Source: a virus. From it: a DNA stretch of 64,000 nucleotides. The notes under the pieces are model-generated. The model was not told where the DNA came from and ran no database searches. It was given only the letters and a program-made list of their open reading frames with translations. The stretch covers positions 124,001-188,000 of IMG/VR virus record IMGVR_UViG_3300027668_000008; one strand, written 5' to 3'. The position numbers and the translations under genes are program-made. The first letter of the stretch is position 1; each line of letters opens with the position of its first letter. Shown here piece by piece: positions 38,927 to 48,135 of this stretch.

Positions 38927-39679
38927 TTACGCCTTTTTAATCTTATATTTCTTATGTACGTTTTGAATGTTCTTATCTCGGATTGCTTTGTATCCTATAA
39001 CTGCACCAACTGCCACACCTGCAATAGTTTTTGCGAATGTGTTACCAGTGTACGGACTTTTAGCATTTTGTGAAACTATACCAGTAACACTTTTGTTATA
39101 CGGTCCTGCTAAATCACTGCCTCTGGCATAATGATTAAGCATAAACCCTAAACGTGTTGCTCCTGCTTTTTGTTCATTTGGTAAAGCACGAGGCCAGTCT
39201 GAAATGATTCGTCTCATTGCAGTTAGTTTTGGATCTCTAATTTGTAGTGAACGTTCAACGGCAAGCATAGTACGTCTGTCTAATTGTGTATCTACTACAC
39301 CATTTTGTACGTTCTTTAAATATCTTTTAATTTGTGCAGTCGGAATACTGTATCCGCCTTTACGTTCCAATCCTGCAATTAAGTTATGCAAGTCTGTTGC
39401 ACCGGTTCTTACTCCGTCGAAGCCGTTGTATGACATAGTTTTCCTAGCATATGTACTTGCTTGTCCAGGATCAGTATAACGCATTGCTTGTACACCCATT
39501 AAGTGTGCATACACGTTCTTTGCAATATCTTCTTTATTTGATGTAGCGAATTGTGTTGGGTTTCTAAACAATCTTGCTTCAACTAGTTCATCGTTCATAA
39601 ATCCAAACATCTTTTGTTTAGGTTCAATTGTATGACCACCGTCCATTGCCGCCCATTCACTTGCAGTATACTTGTCCAT
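38927..39679 (-). CDS. Unknown protein, likely virion-associated
   Basis: A 250-residue protein starting MDKYTASEWAAMDGGHTIEP, helical, with a short hydrophobic segment near the C-terminus (TIAGVAVGAVIGYKA, about 216-231) and a basic tail. The hydrophobic part could be a membrane insert. Lies 4 bases after the next gene. No family recognised. Confidence 0.65.
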   Translation of the reverse strand: MDKYTASEWAAMDGGHTIEPKQKMFGFMNDELVEARLFRNPTQFATSNKEDIAKNVYAHLMGVQAMRYTDPGQASTYARKTMSYNGFDGVRTGATDLHNLIAGLERKGGYSIPTAQIKRYLKNVQNGVVDTQLDRRTMLAVERSLQIRDPKLTAMRRIISDWPRALPNEQKAGATRLGFMLNHYARGSDLAGPYNKSVTGIVSQNAKSPYTGNTFAKTIAGVAVGAVIGYKAIRDKNIQNVHKKYKIKKA

Positions 39680-39683
39680 TAAC

Positions 39684-40940
39684 TTATTTGCTCCAAGTTT
39701 TAGTTGCTGAGAAATTCAATGCATTGAATTCCATTCTATCATTTAGTTTAACTGCTCCACCGTCTATACCAAATGCTACAAATCCTTCATGGTTTGTAAC
39801 TCTGTATCCATTTTCAGTTTTTACAAATGTTCCAATTTTATCTACATTACTTAATTTACTAATTAATAATAGTTTAGCACTAATTATACGACGATACACT
39901 GCTAGTGTCAAGAGCAACGTATTACTATTGTCTGCTAAAAATTTCTTTTGTTGTTCAATTTTTTCAAAACGTTTTTGTGCCGCTGGACTTTCAGCGCCGC
40001 CTTTTAATTTTTCAACTTCTTTATTCATCTTATCATTATAATAATTCATAAAGTCTTGTAGGAACTTTGTCGGTTCACCGACTTGTTCCCCTGCTCTTAC
40101 ATTATTATTAATAAAAGGTTTAATAAACTTTGCAAATTCAGCCTGTAGTACTTGATCCATTTTAGGACCTACTTTTTTAAGTGTAGTACGCCCTGTTGCA
40201 ATAGTACCGTCTATAGCCTTTTCTTCGCTAGGTGTTAGTGTTGCAATACCGGATACATCTTTATAATTTGCGTCATCATACCATACATCTGCTGTAGGTT
40301 GTAAACCTCTAACACTGTAACCAAAATTTGCAGTCATTTCTGGTAGTGTAGCACCTGTATATTCTGTATGAAATACTATTCCGATTTTTGCTTTAGCGAC
40401 ACGTTTGCCAATAGCACTATCCACAGGAACTGCGTATGTAATAGTGTTAGGGGTAAACGTATAACAGTTGTCATCACCAACGTCTTCTGTTTTAACATCA
40501 CCTGGGCCAAAAAGGAAGTCGCCTTGTACAACTGATCCTATGCCTAATTTAGGTAATAGTTTAAACGCCATTAATAATTTTGCTTCTAGTGAAGGTTGCT
40601 CGGAATACCATTCTTTAATTTGTGCTACTGATTTAGCAACTTTAGGTGTCTTTGCATTAAACACTGATTTAGTGCCTACAAAGAATTTACTATCTTCTGG
40701 ATCTATTCCGCAAATAATTGCCGGGGCACCATCCCACTTAACAGTAACTTTACCTTCTGGTTGTCCGCCTTCTAATAAACCTTTAACTGCATCTAGATAA
40801 TTAAATGCTCTTTGGGCACCTGCGTAACCTTCATTAAAGATTAAGTCTTCAATATGTTCTAAGTGTGTGTTTTTACCTTCTGCTTCGTTAAGAATATTCC
40901 AGTAATGTGTTTTAGGTTCAAAAATTTCTTTTATAATCAT
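39684..40940 (-). CDS. Conserved phage protein with ligase-like KWDG motif (DUF6267-like)
   Basis: A 418-residue protein. VTVKWDGAPAIICG near residue 63-76 matches the K-x-D-G motif I of nucleotidyltransferases (DNA/RNA ligases, capping enzymes), and VVQGDFLFGPGDVK (about 138-151) could correspond to motif III; KIGIVFHTEYTG may be motif IV/V. The family is common in T4-like marine phages as an unknown (I recall DUF6267, unverified). RNA or DNA ligation is a guess from these motifs. The C-terminal third is helical. Confidence 0.75.
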   Translation of the reverse strand: MIIKEIFEPKTHYWNILNEAEGKNTHLEHIEDLIFNEGYAGAQRAFNYLDAVKGLLEGGQPEGKVTVKWDGAPAIICGIDPEDSKFFVGTKSVFNAKTPKVAKSVAQIKEWYSEQPSLEAKLLMAFKLLPKLGIGSVVQGDFLFGPGDVKTEDVGDDNCYTFTPNTITYAVPVDSAIGKRVAKAKIGIVFHTEYTGATLPEMTANFGYSVRGLQPTADVWYDDANYKDVSGIATLTPSEEKAIDGTIATGRTTLKKVGPKMDQVLQAEFAKFIKPFINNNVRAGEQVGEPTKFLQDFMNYYNDKMNKEVEKLKGGAESPAAQKRFEKIEQQKKFLADNSNTLLLTLAVYRRIISAKLLLISKLSNVDKIGTFVKTENGYRVTNHEGFVAFGIDGGAVKLNDRMEFNALNFSATKTWSK

Positions 40941-40941
40941 G

Positions 40942-41205
40942 TTATGCCGCTCGCTTACTTCTGGCTAAGATAGCTCTTACTTCGTCGTCTAAGTCTAGTG
41001 ATTTAATAACCATTGCTAGTGCTTCTACATCAACAGTTGCTTGTGTTACTTCTGGTGCTTGTGCTGTAGGCTCTACTGTAGGCTCTACTGTAGGCTTTGC
41101 TTTAGGTATTGCGTTTGCTTTTTGCTGGCGCTTTTTTGCTTGTTGCTTTTTACGTTGTTTACGACTTTTCTTTTCAGTTAAATCGTTTAACTCATTAAGT
41201 TTCAT
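40942..41205 (-). CDS. Small basic protein with Pro/Glu/Thr repeats
   Basis: An 87-residue protein: MKLNELNDLTEKKSRKQRKK followed by a Lys/Gln-rich run, a PTVEPTVEPTAQ repeat linker, and a C-terminal helix (MVIKSLDLDDEVRAILARSK). The linker comes from a 12-base direct repeat. Overlaps its upstream neighbour by one base. Unknown role. Confidence 0.6.
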   Translation of the reverse strand: MKLNELNDLTEKKSRKQRKKQQAKKRQQKANAIPKAKPTVEPTVEPTAQAPEVTQATVDVEALAMVIKSLDLDDEVRAILARSKRAA

Positions 41206-41747
41206 TATGCTTTGCTCCCAGCCTTATTAAGTAGAGCATCTAATTGGGCTTTTTGCTCATCTGTTAAATTTTGTAATGTTTGTGATATATCATCTGGAAG
41301 TTTTTCAGGATTCTTTTGTTCTTCGCCTCTAATAAATCTACCAAACACTTGGTCTGCTATGTTAACTAACTGCGGATCTACTATCTTAACAATTTTCATA
41401 AAAGTGTTAGCACCTTGAAACGGAGTTTTAGGTTTTAAGTAGTAATTCTGTGATGCATATGCAACTACAAGTTTTCCAACTTTTTTAATGTTAGCATCTG
41501 AAAGTTTTAATGCAGGTATATTCAATACCTTTTCAACATCATTTTTAAACATATGTTTAAACCAATTAGCAAAGGCTTGCATTGGTTCTGCGTCAAATTG
41601 CTCAGCATTTTCAATTTCGACATCTGCGAAATTTTGTTGTGCTTTTTCATACATTCCCTTAACTTTTTTACCAAGTTCTTTTAGTTCTTGTATTTTTGCT
41701 TTGCTGTCTGTGACTCGTTTTCCAAAGTCAATTTCATCTATTCTCAT
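41205..41747 (-). CDS. Unknown helical protein
   Basis: A 180-residue all-helical protein: MRIDEIDFGKRVTDSKAKIQ, KKVKGMYEKAQQNFADVEIE, PALKLSDANIKKVGKLVVAY, ending in LTDEQKAQLDALLNKAGSKA. Belongs to the run of proteins beginning M-x-x-(D/E)-x-(I/L) that probably share expression. Function unknown. Confidence 0.65.
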   Translation of the reverse strand: MRIDEIDFGKRVTDSKAKIQELKELGKKVKGMYEKAQQNFADVEIENAEQFDAEPMQAFANWFKHMFKNDVEKVLNIPALKLSDANIKKVGKLVVAYASQNYYLKPKTPFQGANTFMKIVKIVDPQLVNIADQVFGRFIRGEEQKNPEKLPDDISQTLQNLTDEQKAQLDALLNKAGSKA

Positions 41748-41986
41748 TTTTTTAACTTCTTTAATCCGTTATTAAACTTGGCAGGGTCCTGCCTCTTAAT
41801 TGCTAGTAGCAATTTACGTTCCATTTCTTCTACAACTTCATCATCGTAACACTCTCTAATTAAGTTAACTAGGTTTATGGCGCCTGCAATAATATGTTGA
41901 GCCCTTGATTCGATAAGATGTACACGATCTCGAGGAATTGCTATTTTGTCTAGTTCTTCTAGTAGACTACGATGTTTGTGTTGCAT
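41744..41986 (-). CDS. Small helical protein, unknown
   Basis: An 80-residue protein starting MQHKHRSLLEELDKIAIPRD with IESRAQHIIAGAINLVNLIR and YDDEVVEEMERKLLLAIKRQ. The IESRAxHxIxxAINLxxLI pattern is conserved in marine T4-like phages. First gene of its unit; an AAATAAATA late-type box and a GGAG ribosome site lie upstream (around 42000-42018). Confidence 0.65.
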   Translation of the reverse strand: MQHKHRSLLEELDKIAIPRDRVHLIESRAQHIIAGAINLVNLIRECYDDEVVEEMERKLLLAIKRQDPAKFNNGLKKLKK

Positions 41987-42074
41987 TAAAATTATCTCCG
42001 TATTATATGTTATTTATTTAAAAAATTTGGTTAAATACATATTATTAAGTTAACTAAAGAAGGAGTCTGATAAT

Positions 42075-42857
42075 ATGAACTATGATTCACACCATGCAAT
42101 GCTTTCTGCCTGTGCATACACGGATCTAAACCCATCTATTGAAGCAACTTTTAGTAAAATAGGGTATAAAACCATCCATTTTTTGAATACCGATGGGGCT
42201 CAAGCATATTTGTTGAGCAATGATGACCTTATTACGATTGCTTTTAGAGGTACTGAACCTAGTCAACCTAGCGATCTTATTGCTGATGCCAAAAGTTGGA
42301 AAAGTAAGAGTAAAGTTGCAGGTAAAGTACATGATGGATTTTATGATGAAATTGAAAAGATTTGGGATGAAATTGAAGAATTTGCAAATAACAACCCAAA
42401 AAAACAAATGACTATTACCGGTCACAGTTTAGGTGCCGCGATGGCAACACTCTGTGCCGCAAGGTTACAAGATAAGTTTGAGGATTTAGCATTATATACA
42501 TATGGTTCGCCACGTGTTGGTAATAAAGAATTCATAAACAGTTGTAAATTTAAACACTATCGTTGGGTTAATAACAATGATGCGGTAACTAGAGTTCCAC
42601 CTGCGTTTATTGGTTTTAGACATCACGGTCAAATGAAATATTTAAACCATTTTGGCAATATTAGAAACGGGTTAAGTACATGGCAACGTTTCAAAGACAG
42701 GATACGAGGAAGAATTTCTGCTTGGAAAAAGTGGCAATTATTTGATGGTGCATATGATCACAGTATTAGTGATTACCATAGAAAAATTAATAAAGCACAT
42801 TTATCTAAAACAAAAGATGGTAAAGTGATACTAGACCAATTTAAACCTAAAGACTAA
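42075..42857 (+). CDS. Class 3 lipase
   Basis: Alpha/beta-hydrolase predicted to cut acyl esters in lipids. The 260 residues contain ITIAFRGTEPSQP (oxyanion region), the nucleophile elbow TGHSLGAAMA (Ser118), YTYGSPRVGN, NNNDAVTRVP (Asp169) and YDHSISDYH (His229): a full catalytic triad of the Lipase_3 family. No signal peptide is seen, so it would meet the inner membrane from inside. It is the only gene of its strand here, with AAGGAG before the ATG and a 4-base overlap with the helicase gene's 3' end. Confidence 0.9.
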   Translation: MNYDSHHAMLSACAYTDLNPSIEATFSKIGYKTIHFLNTDGAQAYLLSNDDLITIAFRGTEPSQPSDLIADAKSWKSKSKVAGKVHDGFYDEIEKIWDEIEEFANNNPKKQMTITGHSLGAAMATLCAARLQDKFEDLALYTYGSPRVGNKEFINSCKFKHYRWVNNNDAVTRVPPAFIGFRHHGQMKYLNHFGNIRNGLSTWQRFKDRIRGRISAWKKWQLFDGAYDHSISDYHRKINKAHLSKTKDGKVILDQFKPKD

Positions 42858-44251
42858 GTCTTTAAATTTTTAAGCATATCATTCAGTTTATTAGACTGTA
42901 CTTCGGCTCGGACAATCTTTTCTGGTTGTTCGGCTGATTGGTTCCCTACATTAGATTGTGCTTTAATTTTATTCATCACATCTGTACTAATAGTAGAAGA
43001 AGCCGATGCAGAATCACTATCAGATTCATCACAATCTCTAATACGCAAACTATTGTTATCAAATTCTAAGTCTACTTTTTGCCCTACTCCACTACTACTT
43101 CTAGTTTTCATAAATTGTATTTGATATCTTCCACGTTCTCTCATTGCCCTACTAGTAAATATACCAATAACGTTATCAGCAGTATTAATTTTACTAATAC
43201 CACCAGCGATATGAGAATGGTCAAATTCAATTTCTTCAACTGCCGCTCTGTTTAACTGCGAAGCAGTTACCATAATAAAGTCCATTTCTTTTGCCAAGTT
43301 ACGCAATTCTTCACTTACATATTTGTCTTTAATAAACTGATCATTTGGACTAACTTTTGCACTAACAGGCATTAACAAGTCTAAGTAATCAACACAAATA
43401 TAATCTAGTTTTTTACCTATTTTAACTTGTAATTCTTTTATGTATGACCTAATATCGTTAATGTTACTTTGTGCTGGCATATACTTAATACGCAAACTTC
43501 CTGCTTTTTTACCAGCCATGCCAATTTTCATTTCAAGTGTATCTAAATCTTTAAAGACATCTTTAGTTGGAATTTCGGAAACCATACTGTCTAAACGCAT
43601 AGCACACAATCCTTCACTTAACTCTAATGTTAAGTATACACCATTAAGTCCTGCCATTGTCCAGTTAACTGCAAGATTTTGCATAAACAAACTCTTACCA
43701 GATCCACTACCACCTGCAAAGATGTTTAGTTCGCCTCTGTTAAATCCACCAAATAATTTCTTATCTAAGTTTGCCCAGCCAGTACTTACTTGACCATTGC
43801 CGTCTTTAAGAGCCATAAGTCTTGCTCTAGGATCTTCCCAATACTCGATACCTAAGTCTTTTGTTAAACTTATTTGTACTGCATCTTTAATTAGTTTCTC
43901 TACAGGATCATACTCGCCTTTTTCAAGTAAGTCTGCACTTTTTAAAATAGCACGTTCTAATTCGTTACGTCTAGTAAATGCTTCAAACTCAGACATAAAC
44001 CAATCATAATGACCTTCGGTTAATTCTTTTACTGGTTTAAGTTTACTTCCAGTAGCCGCATTAATCTGGTCTGCCGTAGGCATAGTGCTATATTCAGAAG
44101 TATGCTTTTCGATAAACTTTGCCGGTTCTCTTAAACTTTTATCAAAGTTTTCTGCGTTAAAAATATTTTGTACTCTAACGTAAGACTCTGCATCGTTGAG
44201 CATCATCTCTAAGAATAGTCTTTGTAAGTCTATTGTATATTCAGTTGCCAA
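42854..44251 (-). CDS. 41: Replicative DNA helicase, T4 gp41/DnaB type
   Basis: Hexameric 5'-3' helicase at the phage fork. The 465-residue protein has the Walker A GGSGSGKS after NIFAG (about residue 180), VYLTLELSEG, Walker B region KLDYICVDYLDLL, and SQLNRAA with the DnaB sensor. N-terminal helical domain (1-110). Overlaps the primase gene by 11 bases, in the T4 41-61 order. Confidence 0.93.
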   Translation of the reverse strand: MATEYTIDLQRLFLEMMLNDAESYVRVQNIFNAENFDKSLREPAKFIEKHTSEYSTMPTADQINAATGSKLKPVKELTEGHYDWFMSEFEAFTRRNELERAILKSADLLEKGEYDPVEKLIKDAVQISLTKDLGIEYWEDPRARLMALKDGNGQVSTGWANLDKKLFGGFNRGELNIFAGGSGSGKSLFMQNLAVNWTMAGLNGVYLTLELSEGLCAMRLDSMVSEIPTKDVFKDLDTLEMKIGMAGKKAGSLRIKYMPAQSNINDIRSYIKELQVKIGKKLDYICVDYLDLLMPVSAKVSPNDQFIKDKYVSEELRNLAKEMDFIMVTASQLNRAAVEEIEFDHSHIAGGISKINTADNVIGIFTSRAMRERGRYQIQFMKTRSSSGVGQKVDLEFDNNSLRIRDCDESDSDSASASSTISTDVMNKIKAQSNVGNQSAEQPEKIVRAEVQSNKLNDMLKNLKT

Positions 44252-45248
44252 GTTTTTTCCTCATAAGTTCGATTTTAATTTTACTAGTTTGTGCAGTGTT
44301 TATAATGCTCCACAATGTATACAGTTTACCATATGTATCTATTGCATCACTTACATCCTTAACATCTGCGTCCCAGTCTGGAAAGGCTACACTCCAACCA
44401 TATTCGATTGCAGTGTCAATTACTTTACTTCCTGCATTGTCCTGGTCTGGTACTACTATAACATCTTTTCCTAAAGAGTCAAGTAAATCCGCTTGGGTAT
44501 CGTTAATCATATTACTGTTTATTCCAACACCACCAATCTTTAGTGCATCTATTGGGCCTTCCATAACTAATACAATCTTTCTATCTTTTTGTTGTTCATC
44601 AACATTAAACACATACCCTGGTTGCATATAATTCATATACTTAGGTTGTATGTTATTGTTAATCGATCTTCCTGTATGACCAACACATTTATTCTTGTAA
44701 TAAAACGGAATAATTAATCGTTGATTCAAGTTTCCTGCTCTACTAGGTGACCATCTCAATGTGTCAAGTTTAGATTCAAGTCCTCTAGTTATGGCATACT
44801 CTGCCACCGCTGAAATTTGTTCTTCGTGATCGCCTGGATTATGTATCCAATGCATAAGTGTTTGTGATCCATCTGGGAAGTCTTTTTCTTCAAAAGTAAT
44901 TTCTTCTACTACTTCGACTTCACCTATTTCTTCTGCATACTCTTTTAATCGTAATGCTTCAATTTGCAAACCTTTTATTTGCTTATCGTCAGCACCAAAC
45001 CATTGAAATAACTTTCTTACTTTATATGTAAGATGATATCCAGGTTTCCAATGTGCTTTATAGCCACAGTTAAAACAATGGTAACTTAAAACTCCGTCAC
45101 CACCGGCTATACCTGCTCTGCCTCGTTTGTCTTGTGACTCTCCATTGTGAGTACAACACGCACCATTAAAAGATATCCAACCACTTGGGCTAGTCTTCTT
45201 TTTAGAAGGCAGTAAAGCGATAAATGTATTATAGATTATATTTTGCAT
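44241..45248 (-). CDS. 61: DNA primase, T4 gp61 type
   Basis: Makes RNA primers with gp41. The 335 residues carry an N-terminal zinc site (CCTHNGES...YHCFNCG, about 31-59) and a TOPRIM domain: VLVMEGPIDALKIGG (Glu) and VVPDQDNAGSK (Asp pair). N-terminal FNGACCTHNG and GVLSYHCFNCGYKAHW match T4-like primases. Confidence 0.92.
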   Translation of the reverse strand: MQNIIYNTFIALLPSKKKTSPSGWISFNGACCTHNGESQDKRGRAGIAGGDGVLSYHCFNCGYKAHWKPGYHLTYKVRKLFQWFGADDKQIKGLQIEALRLKEYAEEIGEVEVVEEITFEEKDFPDGSQTLMHWIHNPGDHEEQISAVAEYAITRGLESKLDTLRWSPSRAGNLNQRLIIPFYYKNKCVGHTGRSINNNIQPKYMNYMQPGYVFNVDEQQKDRKIVLVMEGPIDALKIGGVGINSNMINDTQADLLDSLGKDVIVVPDQDNAGSKVIDTAIEYGWSVAFPDWDADVKDVSDAIDTYGKLYTLWSIINTAQTSKIKIELMRKKLGN

Positions 45249-45270
45249 ATGCTATTATTATAGCACAGAA

Positions 45271-46053
45271 CTACGAACGATACAAGACTTTTGTTAAGGT
45301 TCCGTAAGTTTTTACGTCTTTAAATCTAACGGCAGTAAAAACTCCATTAAATTCAACGTATTCATTGCCAGTTTTTGATGTATAAGTGTTAGATTTTACA
45401 TCAATCCAGTTAGCAGATAGTAGATTTGTAACATCATCCATAGTCGCTTGGACTGTTATTGTACCGGTGTATCCACTTAGATAGTACTGAGCAGTATGAA
45501 GTGCTTTATTTTGATTTAATTCTGGGTATGAGTTTGTAGAAGAGGTAAATTTGGTTGTTTCGGTTCCTGTACCAACTACGTCACTAATAACTAGTACTGT
45601 TGCACTATCTTTAAATTGGTTATAAACACCGTCAACAATATCGATAGTTCCGCCTGCATCATAGTTATCACCGCTGAATACTACTTTTCTAGTACCATCA
45701 GCAAGTTGTTCGTGTACACTATAAGTGTACATACTAGCGTCTGTATTTCTTAAATCTGAATCAGAAAGTTCAAAGTCTACTTTGCCTAGATTCGCATTCG
45801 TTATGGTCCCGGTTTTAGAAAGGATAACTACATATGTAGAAGGATTTAAAATATTAAAAACAAAAGTTTTGCCAGTAATGACAACGGGTTTTTGGTCTGA
45901 ATCTTTCAGTTGAAGTTGTAGAGTGTTTTTAATTCCTCTATATGCTTTTAAGGGACGTGAGTACACTGTTCTATTCCTATGTTCTACAGATGTATCTGTT
46001 GAATATACAACTGTTTGTTTCTGATCTACTAAATAACCTGTTAATTTCTGCAT
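45271..46053 (-). CDS. Phage structural protein, baseplate-like
   Basis: A 260-residue beta-rich protein: RGIKNTLQLQLKDSDQKPVV, TGKTFVFNILNPSTYVV, GKVDFELSDSDLRNTDASMY, then a discoidin- or galactose-binding-like end (YVEFNGVFTAVRFKDVKTYG). This pairing resembles BppU-type baseplate domains (N-terminal immunoglobulin-like domain, then receptor-side domain). A CATAAATA late-type box lies 27 bases upstream. Probably a virion component. Confidence 0.75.
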   Translation of the reverse strand: MQKLTGYLVDQKQTVVYSTDTSVEHRNRTVYSRPLKAYRGIKNTLQLQLKDSDQKPVVITGKTFVFNILNPSTYVVILSKTGTITNANLGKVDFELSDSDLRNTDASMYTYSVHEQLADGTRKVVFSGDNYDAGGTIDIVDGVYNQFKDSATVLVISDVVGTGTETTKFTSSTNSYPELNQNKALHTAQYYLSGYTGTITVQATMDDVTNLLSANWIDVKSNTYTSKTGNEYVEFNGVFTAVRFKDVKTYGTLTKVLYRS

Positions 46054-46079
46054 TATATTTTATCTTCCACATACAACTA

Positions 46080-46087
46080 TATTTATG
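46080..46087 (-). promoter_or_regulatory. T4-late-like promoter box
   Basis: CATAAATA followed by TAGTTGT on the minus strand, upstream of the structural gene starting at 46053. One base differs from the consensus. Confidence 0.45.
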
Positions 46088-46099
46088 TAAAAAGGCGCC

Positions 46100-46474
46100 A
46101 TGGACGAGTTACTAGAAAAATTACTTAATCAATACCCATTTTTAAGCCATATTAGTTATGGGCAAAAAGAGTATATCGGGATAATTCAAAACCGAGACTC
46201 TCATTGCACTAGTTTTTATGACTACGAAAAAGTTCAAGACATAGAGCTAAAAAGGCACTATCTGTCATTAGCCGAAACTTGGTGGTGGGAATCAAATAGA
46301 ATGATTCCAATCAACATATTCCTTAAACAAGATTGGGTCTGCTTTAGACCTTACCTAACAACTTTTGTTAGTAAGGACTGTAATGTACTTGCAGGACCAC
46401 AAGTTAGTCTTAGTGAATTGTCTAAAAAGCGTACTAAAAGACGCTCTATTCAATTGGTCAAAAAAGTAAACTAA
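46100..46474 (+). CDS. Conserved phage protein, unknown
   Basis: A 124-residue protein on the plus strand: [60 protein letters not shown], with a basic [14 protein letters not shown] tail. This Trp-rich pattern with a basic tail is conserved in T4-like marine phages; function unknown. It runs convergent to the ferredoxin gene with a 4-base overlap. Confidence 0.75.
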   Translation: MDELLEKLLNQYPFLSHISYGQKEYIGIIQNRDSHCTSFYDYEKVQDIELKRHYLSLAETWWWESNRMIPINIFLKQDWVCFRPYLTTFVSKDCNVLAGPQVSLSELSKKRTKRRSIQLVKKVN

Positions 46475-46830
46475 ACTTCCTCACCAGGATTTTCACTTAA
46501 AAATTCTGTCTTATCACCTATGTCCGGATTCAGTTTTGGATTATTAGCATCTGCATCATCCATTTCATCAATTTTTTCAGTAATGACAGGCCATAGTTCA
46601 GACATTCTAGTATTAATGTCTAACCATTTTTCTCGCTCTTCTGGTTCAAAGTCTGTATCTGCTCTAATAGCACCTGCTGGACATTCCGGTTCACACACTC
46701 CACAATCAATACATTCATCTGGATTAATTGCTATTGAATTCTCTCCTATGTAGAAACAATCTACTGGGCATACTGATACGCAATCTGTATACCTACATTT
46801 AATACATTTATCGTCTACTAGATATGTCAC
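46471..46830 (-). CDS. fdxA: Seven-iron ferredoxin, FdxA/Azotobacter FdI type
   Basis: Small electron carrier with a [3Fe-4S] and a [4Fe-4S] cluster. The 119 residues place cysteines at 9, 12, 17, 21, 25, 40, 43, 46 and 50, matching Azotobacter ferredoxin I with an offset of one. The C-terminal half (about 60-119, [20 protein letters not shown]) also fits FdI. It overlaps the DnaE-like gene by 4 bases. In a phage it might supply electrons to an oxidoreductase; the partner is unknown. Confidence 0.92.
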   Translation of the reverse strand: MTYLVDDKCIKCRYTDCVSVCPVDCFYIGENSIAINPDECIDCGVCEPECPAGAIRADTDFEPEEREKWLDINTRMSELWPVITEKIDEMDDADANNPKLNPDIGDKTEFLSENPGEEV

Positions 46831-47408
46831 TTATACTCCTCGCATAATAAGTTTATATGAACTGCTACTAAATGAGCATACGCAACTGCGTGAGCTTTTT
46901 TAAAATAGTAAGCACTGCCCTCAGGTTTGTTCCAAACACTTTCCGAAACTTCCTTCCAAGTCTTACCTTGTAAGTTTGCTTTACCGGGTCTTATAATGCT
47001 TAACAACATTGCCATTCTAGGTATGCTATCGGGTTTCATTTTTTTGATTAAATCGTGATAGTTTCCTATATGAATAACTTGCTCACAAAATTCTTTACTT
47101 TTCCAAAGCAATTCCCATAAAGGTTCTTGCTTTATTAATTTATCTAAATGTGCTTCATCTTTTACTTTTTGATACACTGCTACATTAAGTAAATCTAATT
47201 TAAAATATCCTCTATCTTCTGCAATCTTATAATCTAACGTACTCATGTTAGTTGCTGGATCTACAGGTATCTGTGTATAATAAACACCAGTGTTATGTTT
47301 CTTAACAACCCCGTGTTCGTTCATAGAAGCCGCTATAGCAGGCAAGGCACTTAATACTTGTTCTCTGTCTGCAAAGTCTATATCGACGTCTGGTAATCTA
47401 TGACTCAT
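46827..47408 (-). CDS. Miniature DNA polymerase III alpha (DnaE)-like protein
   Basis: A 193-residue protein whose motifs follow the order of the DnaE palm: [15 protein letters not shown] at residues 5-19 (compare PDFDVDF), [13 protein letters not shown] (36-48), [19 protein letters not shown] (67-85, third acidic residue Asp72), and [20 protein letters not shown] near the C-terminus (compare FNKSHSAAYA). A full DnaE has over 1100 residues; the PHP domain, fingers and tail are absent here. Either a specialised mini-polymerase or a non-catalytic relic. Overlaps both neighbours by 4 bases. Confidence 0.7.
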   Translation of the reverse strand: MSHRLPDVDIDFADREQVLSALPAIAASMNEHGVVKKHNTGVYYTQIPVDPATNMSTLDYKIAEDRGYFKLDLLNVAVYQKVKDEAHLDKLIKQEPLWELLWKSKEFCEQVIHIGNYHDLIKKMKPDSIPRMAMLLSIIRPGKANLQGKTWKEVSESVWNKPEGSAYYFKKAHAVAYAHLVAVHINLLCEEYK

Positions 47409-48127
47409 AATTTTGCTTCTTTTAATGCATCTTTAACTATTGCAGTTTCTGTATGAAACTTTACAAAGTTCTTACGCCAATAATCAGGATCAATATATTC
47501 ATAAATTATTCCTAATTGTTCTTGGCTTAATTTTCCTAAGAATGCAACGCCTGAATCACAGTTAAATATAATCCACGGACTTAGTCTGCCATTTACAATA
47601 TGGCTACAAATTTTGTTTGGATTTGCCGCAAAGAAATAAGTGTGTAAATGTACACCATGTTCTTTCATATGGGATTCCATTGTTTTTAAACTTCTTGTAA
47701 TAGCATCTTGCCATGTTTCAGTTCTTAAATGTGTTTCTAAATATTCCTGATAATACTTGTCATGTGTCCATTGGTCTAATTTAATATTGTTCTTAACAAC
47801 AAACTTAATAAATGCACTAGTGTTAATACAAGAAATACTAACCATATGCTTACCAAACTTTACAAATGCATTATAATACTGACTGTTAACAAAGTCGCCA
47901 TATGACTTCTTAGCCGCATCGCCTCCTTGAGTCATTTCATAAAAACGTAAGTATGCTTGTAAGCCTAACTGTACACCTTTGTCACCTTCTTGTTGCCATC
48001 TGCGTTTTTGTTCGCATACATGGGTAGTTAAAGTTTTTTCTCTACTAAACCCTCGTTCACAATATTTACATATAAACGCCTTTGTTGGCGGTTTGTAATT
48101 TTCTTTAGTTTGTTTTGCTATAGCCAT
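47405..48127 (-). CDS. Zinc-finger phage protein, unknown
   Basis: I use the ATG at 48127 (MAIAKQTKENYKPPTKAFIC, 240 residues); a GTG at 48139 would overlap the previous gene's stop. The N-terminus contains a zinc-finger-like ICKYCERGFSREKTLTTHVC (C-x2-C...H-x-C). The rest is helical with FVNSQYYNAFVKFGKHMVSI and DPDYWRKNFVKFHTE. Conserved in T4-like marine phages near replication genes; may bind DNA. Function unproven. Confidence 0.7.
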   Translation of the reverse strand: MAIAKQTKENYKPPTKAFICKYCERGFSREKTLTTHVCEQKRRWQQEGDKGVQLGLQAYLRFYEMTQGGDAAKKSYGDFVNSQYYNAFVKFGKHMVSISCINTSAFIKFVVKNNIKLDQWTHDKYYQEYLETHLRTETWQDAITRSLKTMESHMKEHGVHLHTYFFAANPNKICSHIVNGRLSPWIIFNCDSGVAFLGKLSQEQLGIIYEYIDPDYWRKNFVKFHTETAIVKDALKEAKL

Positions 48128-48135
48128 TAAGTTGA

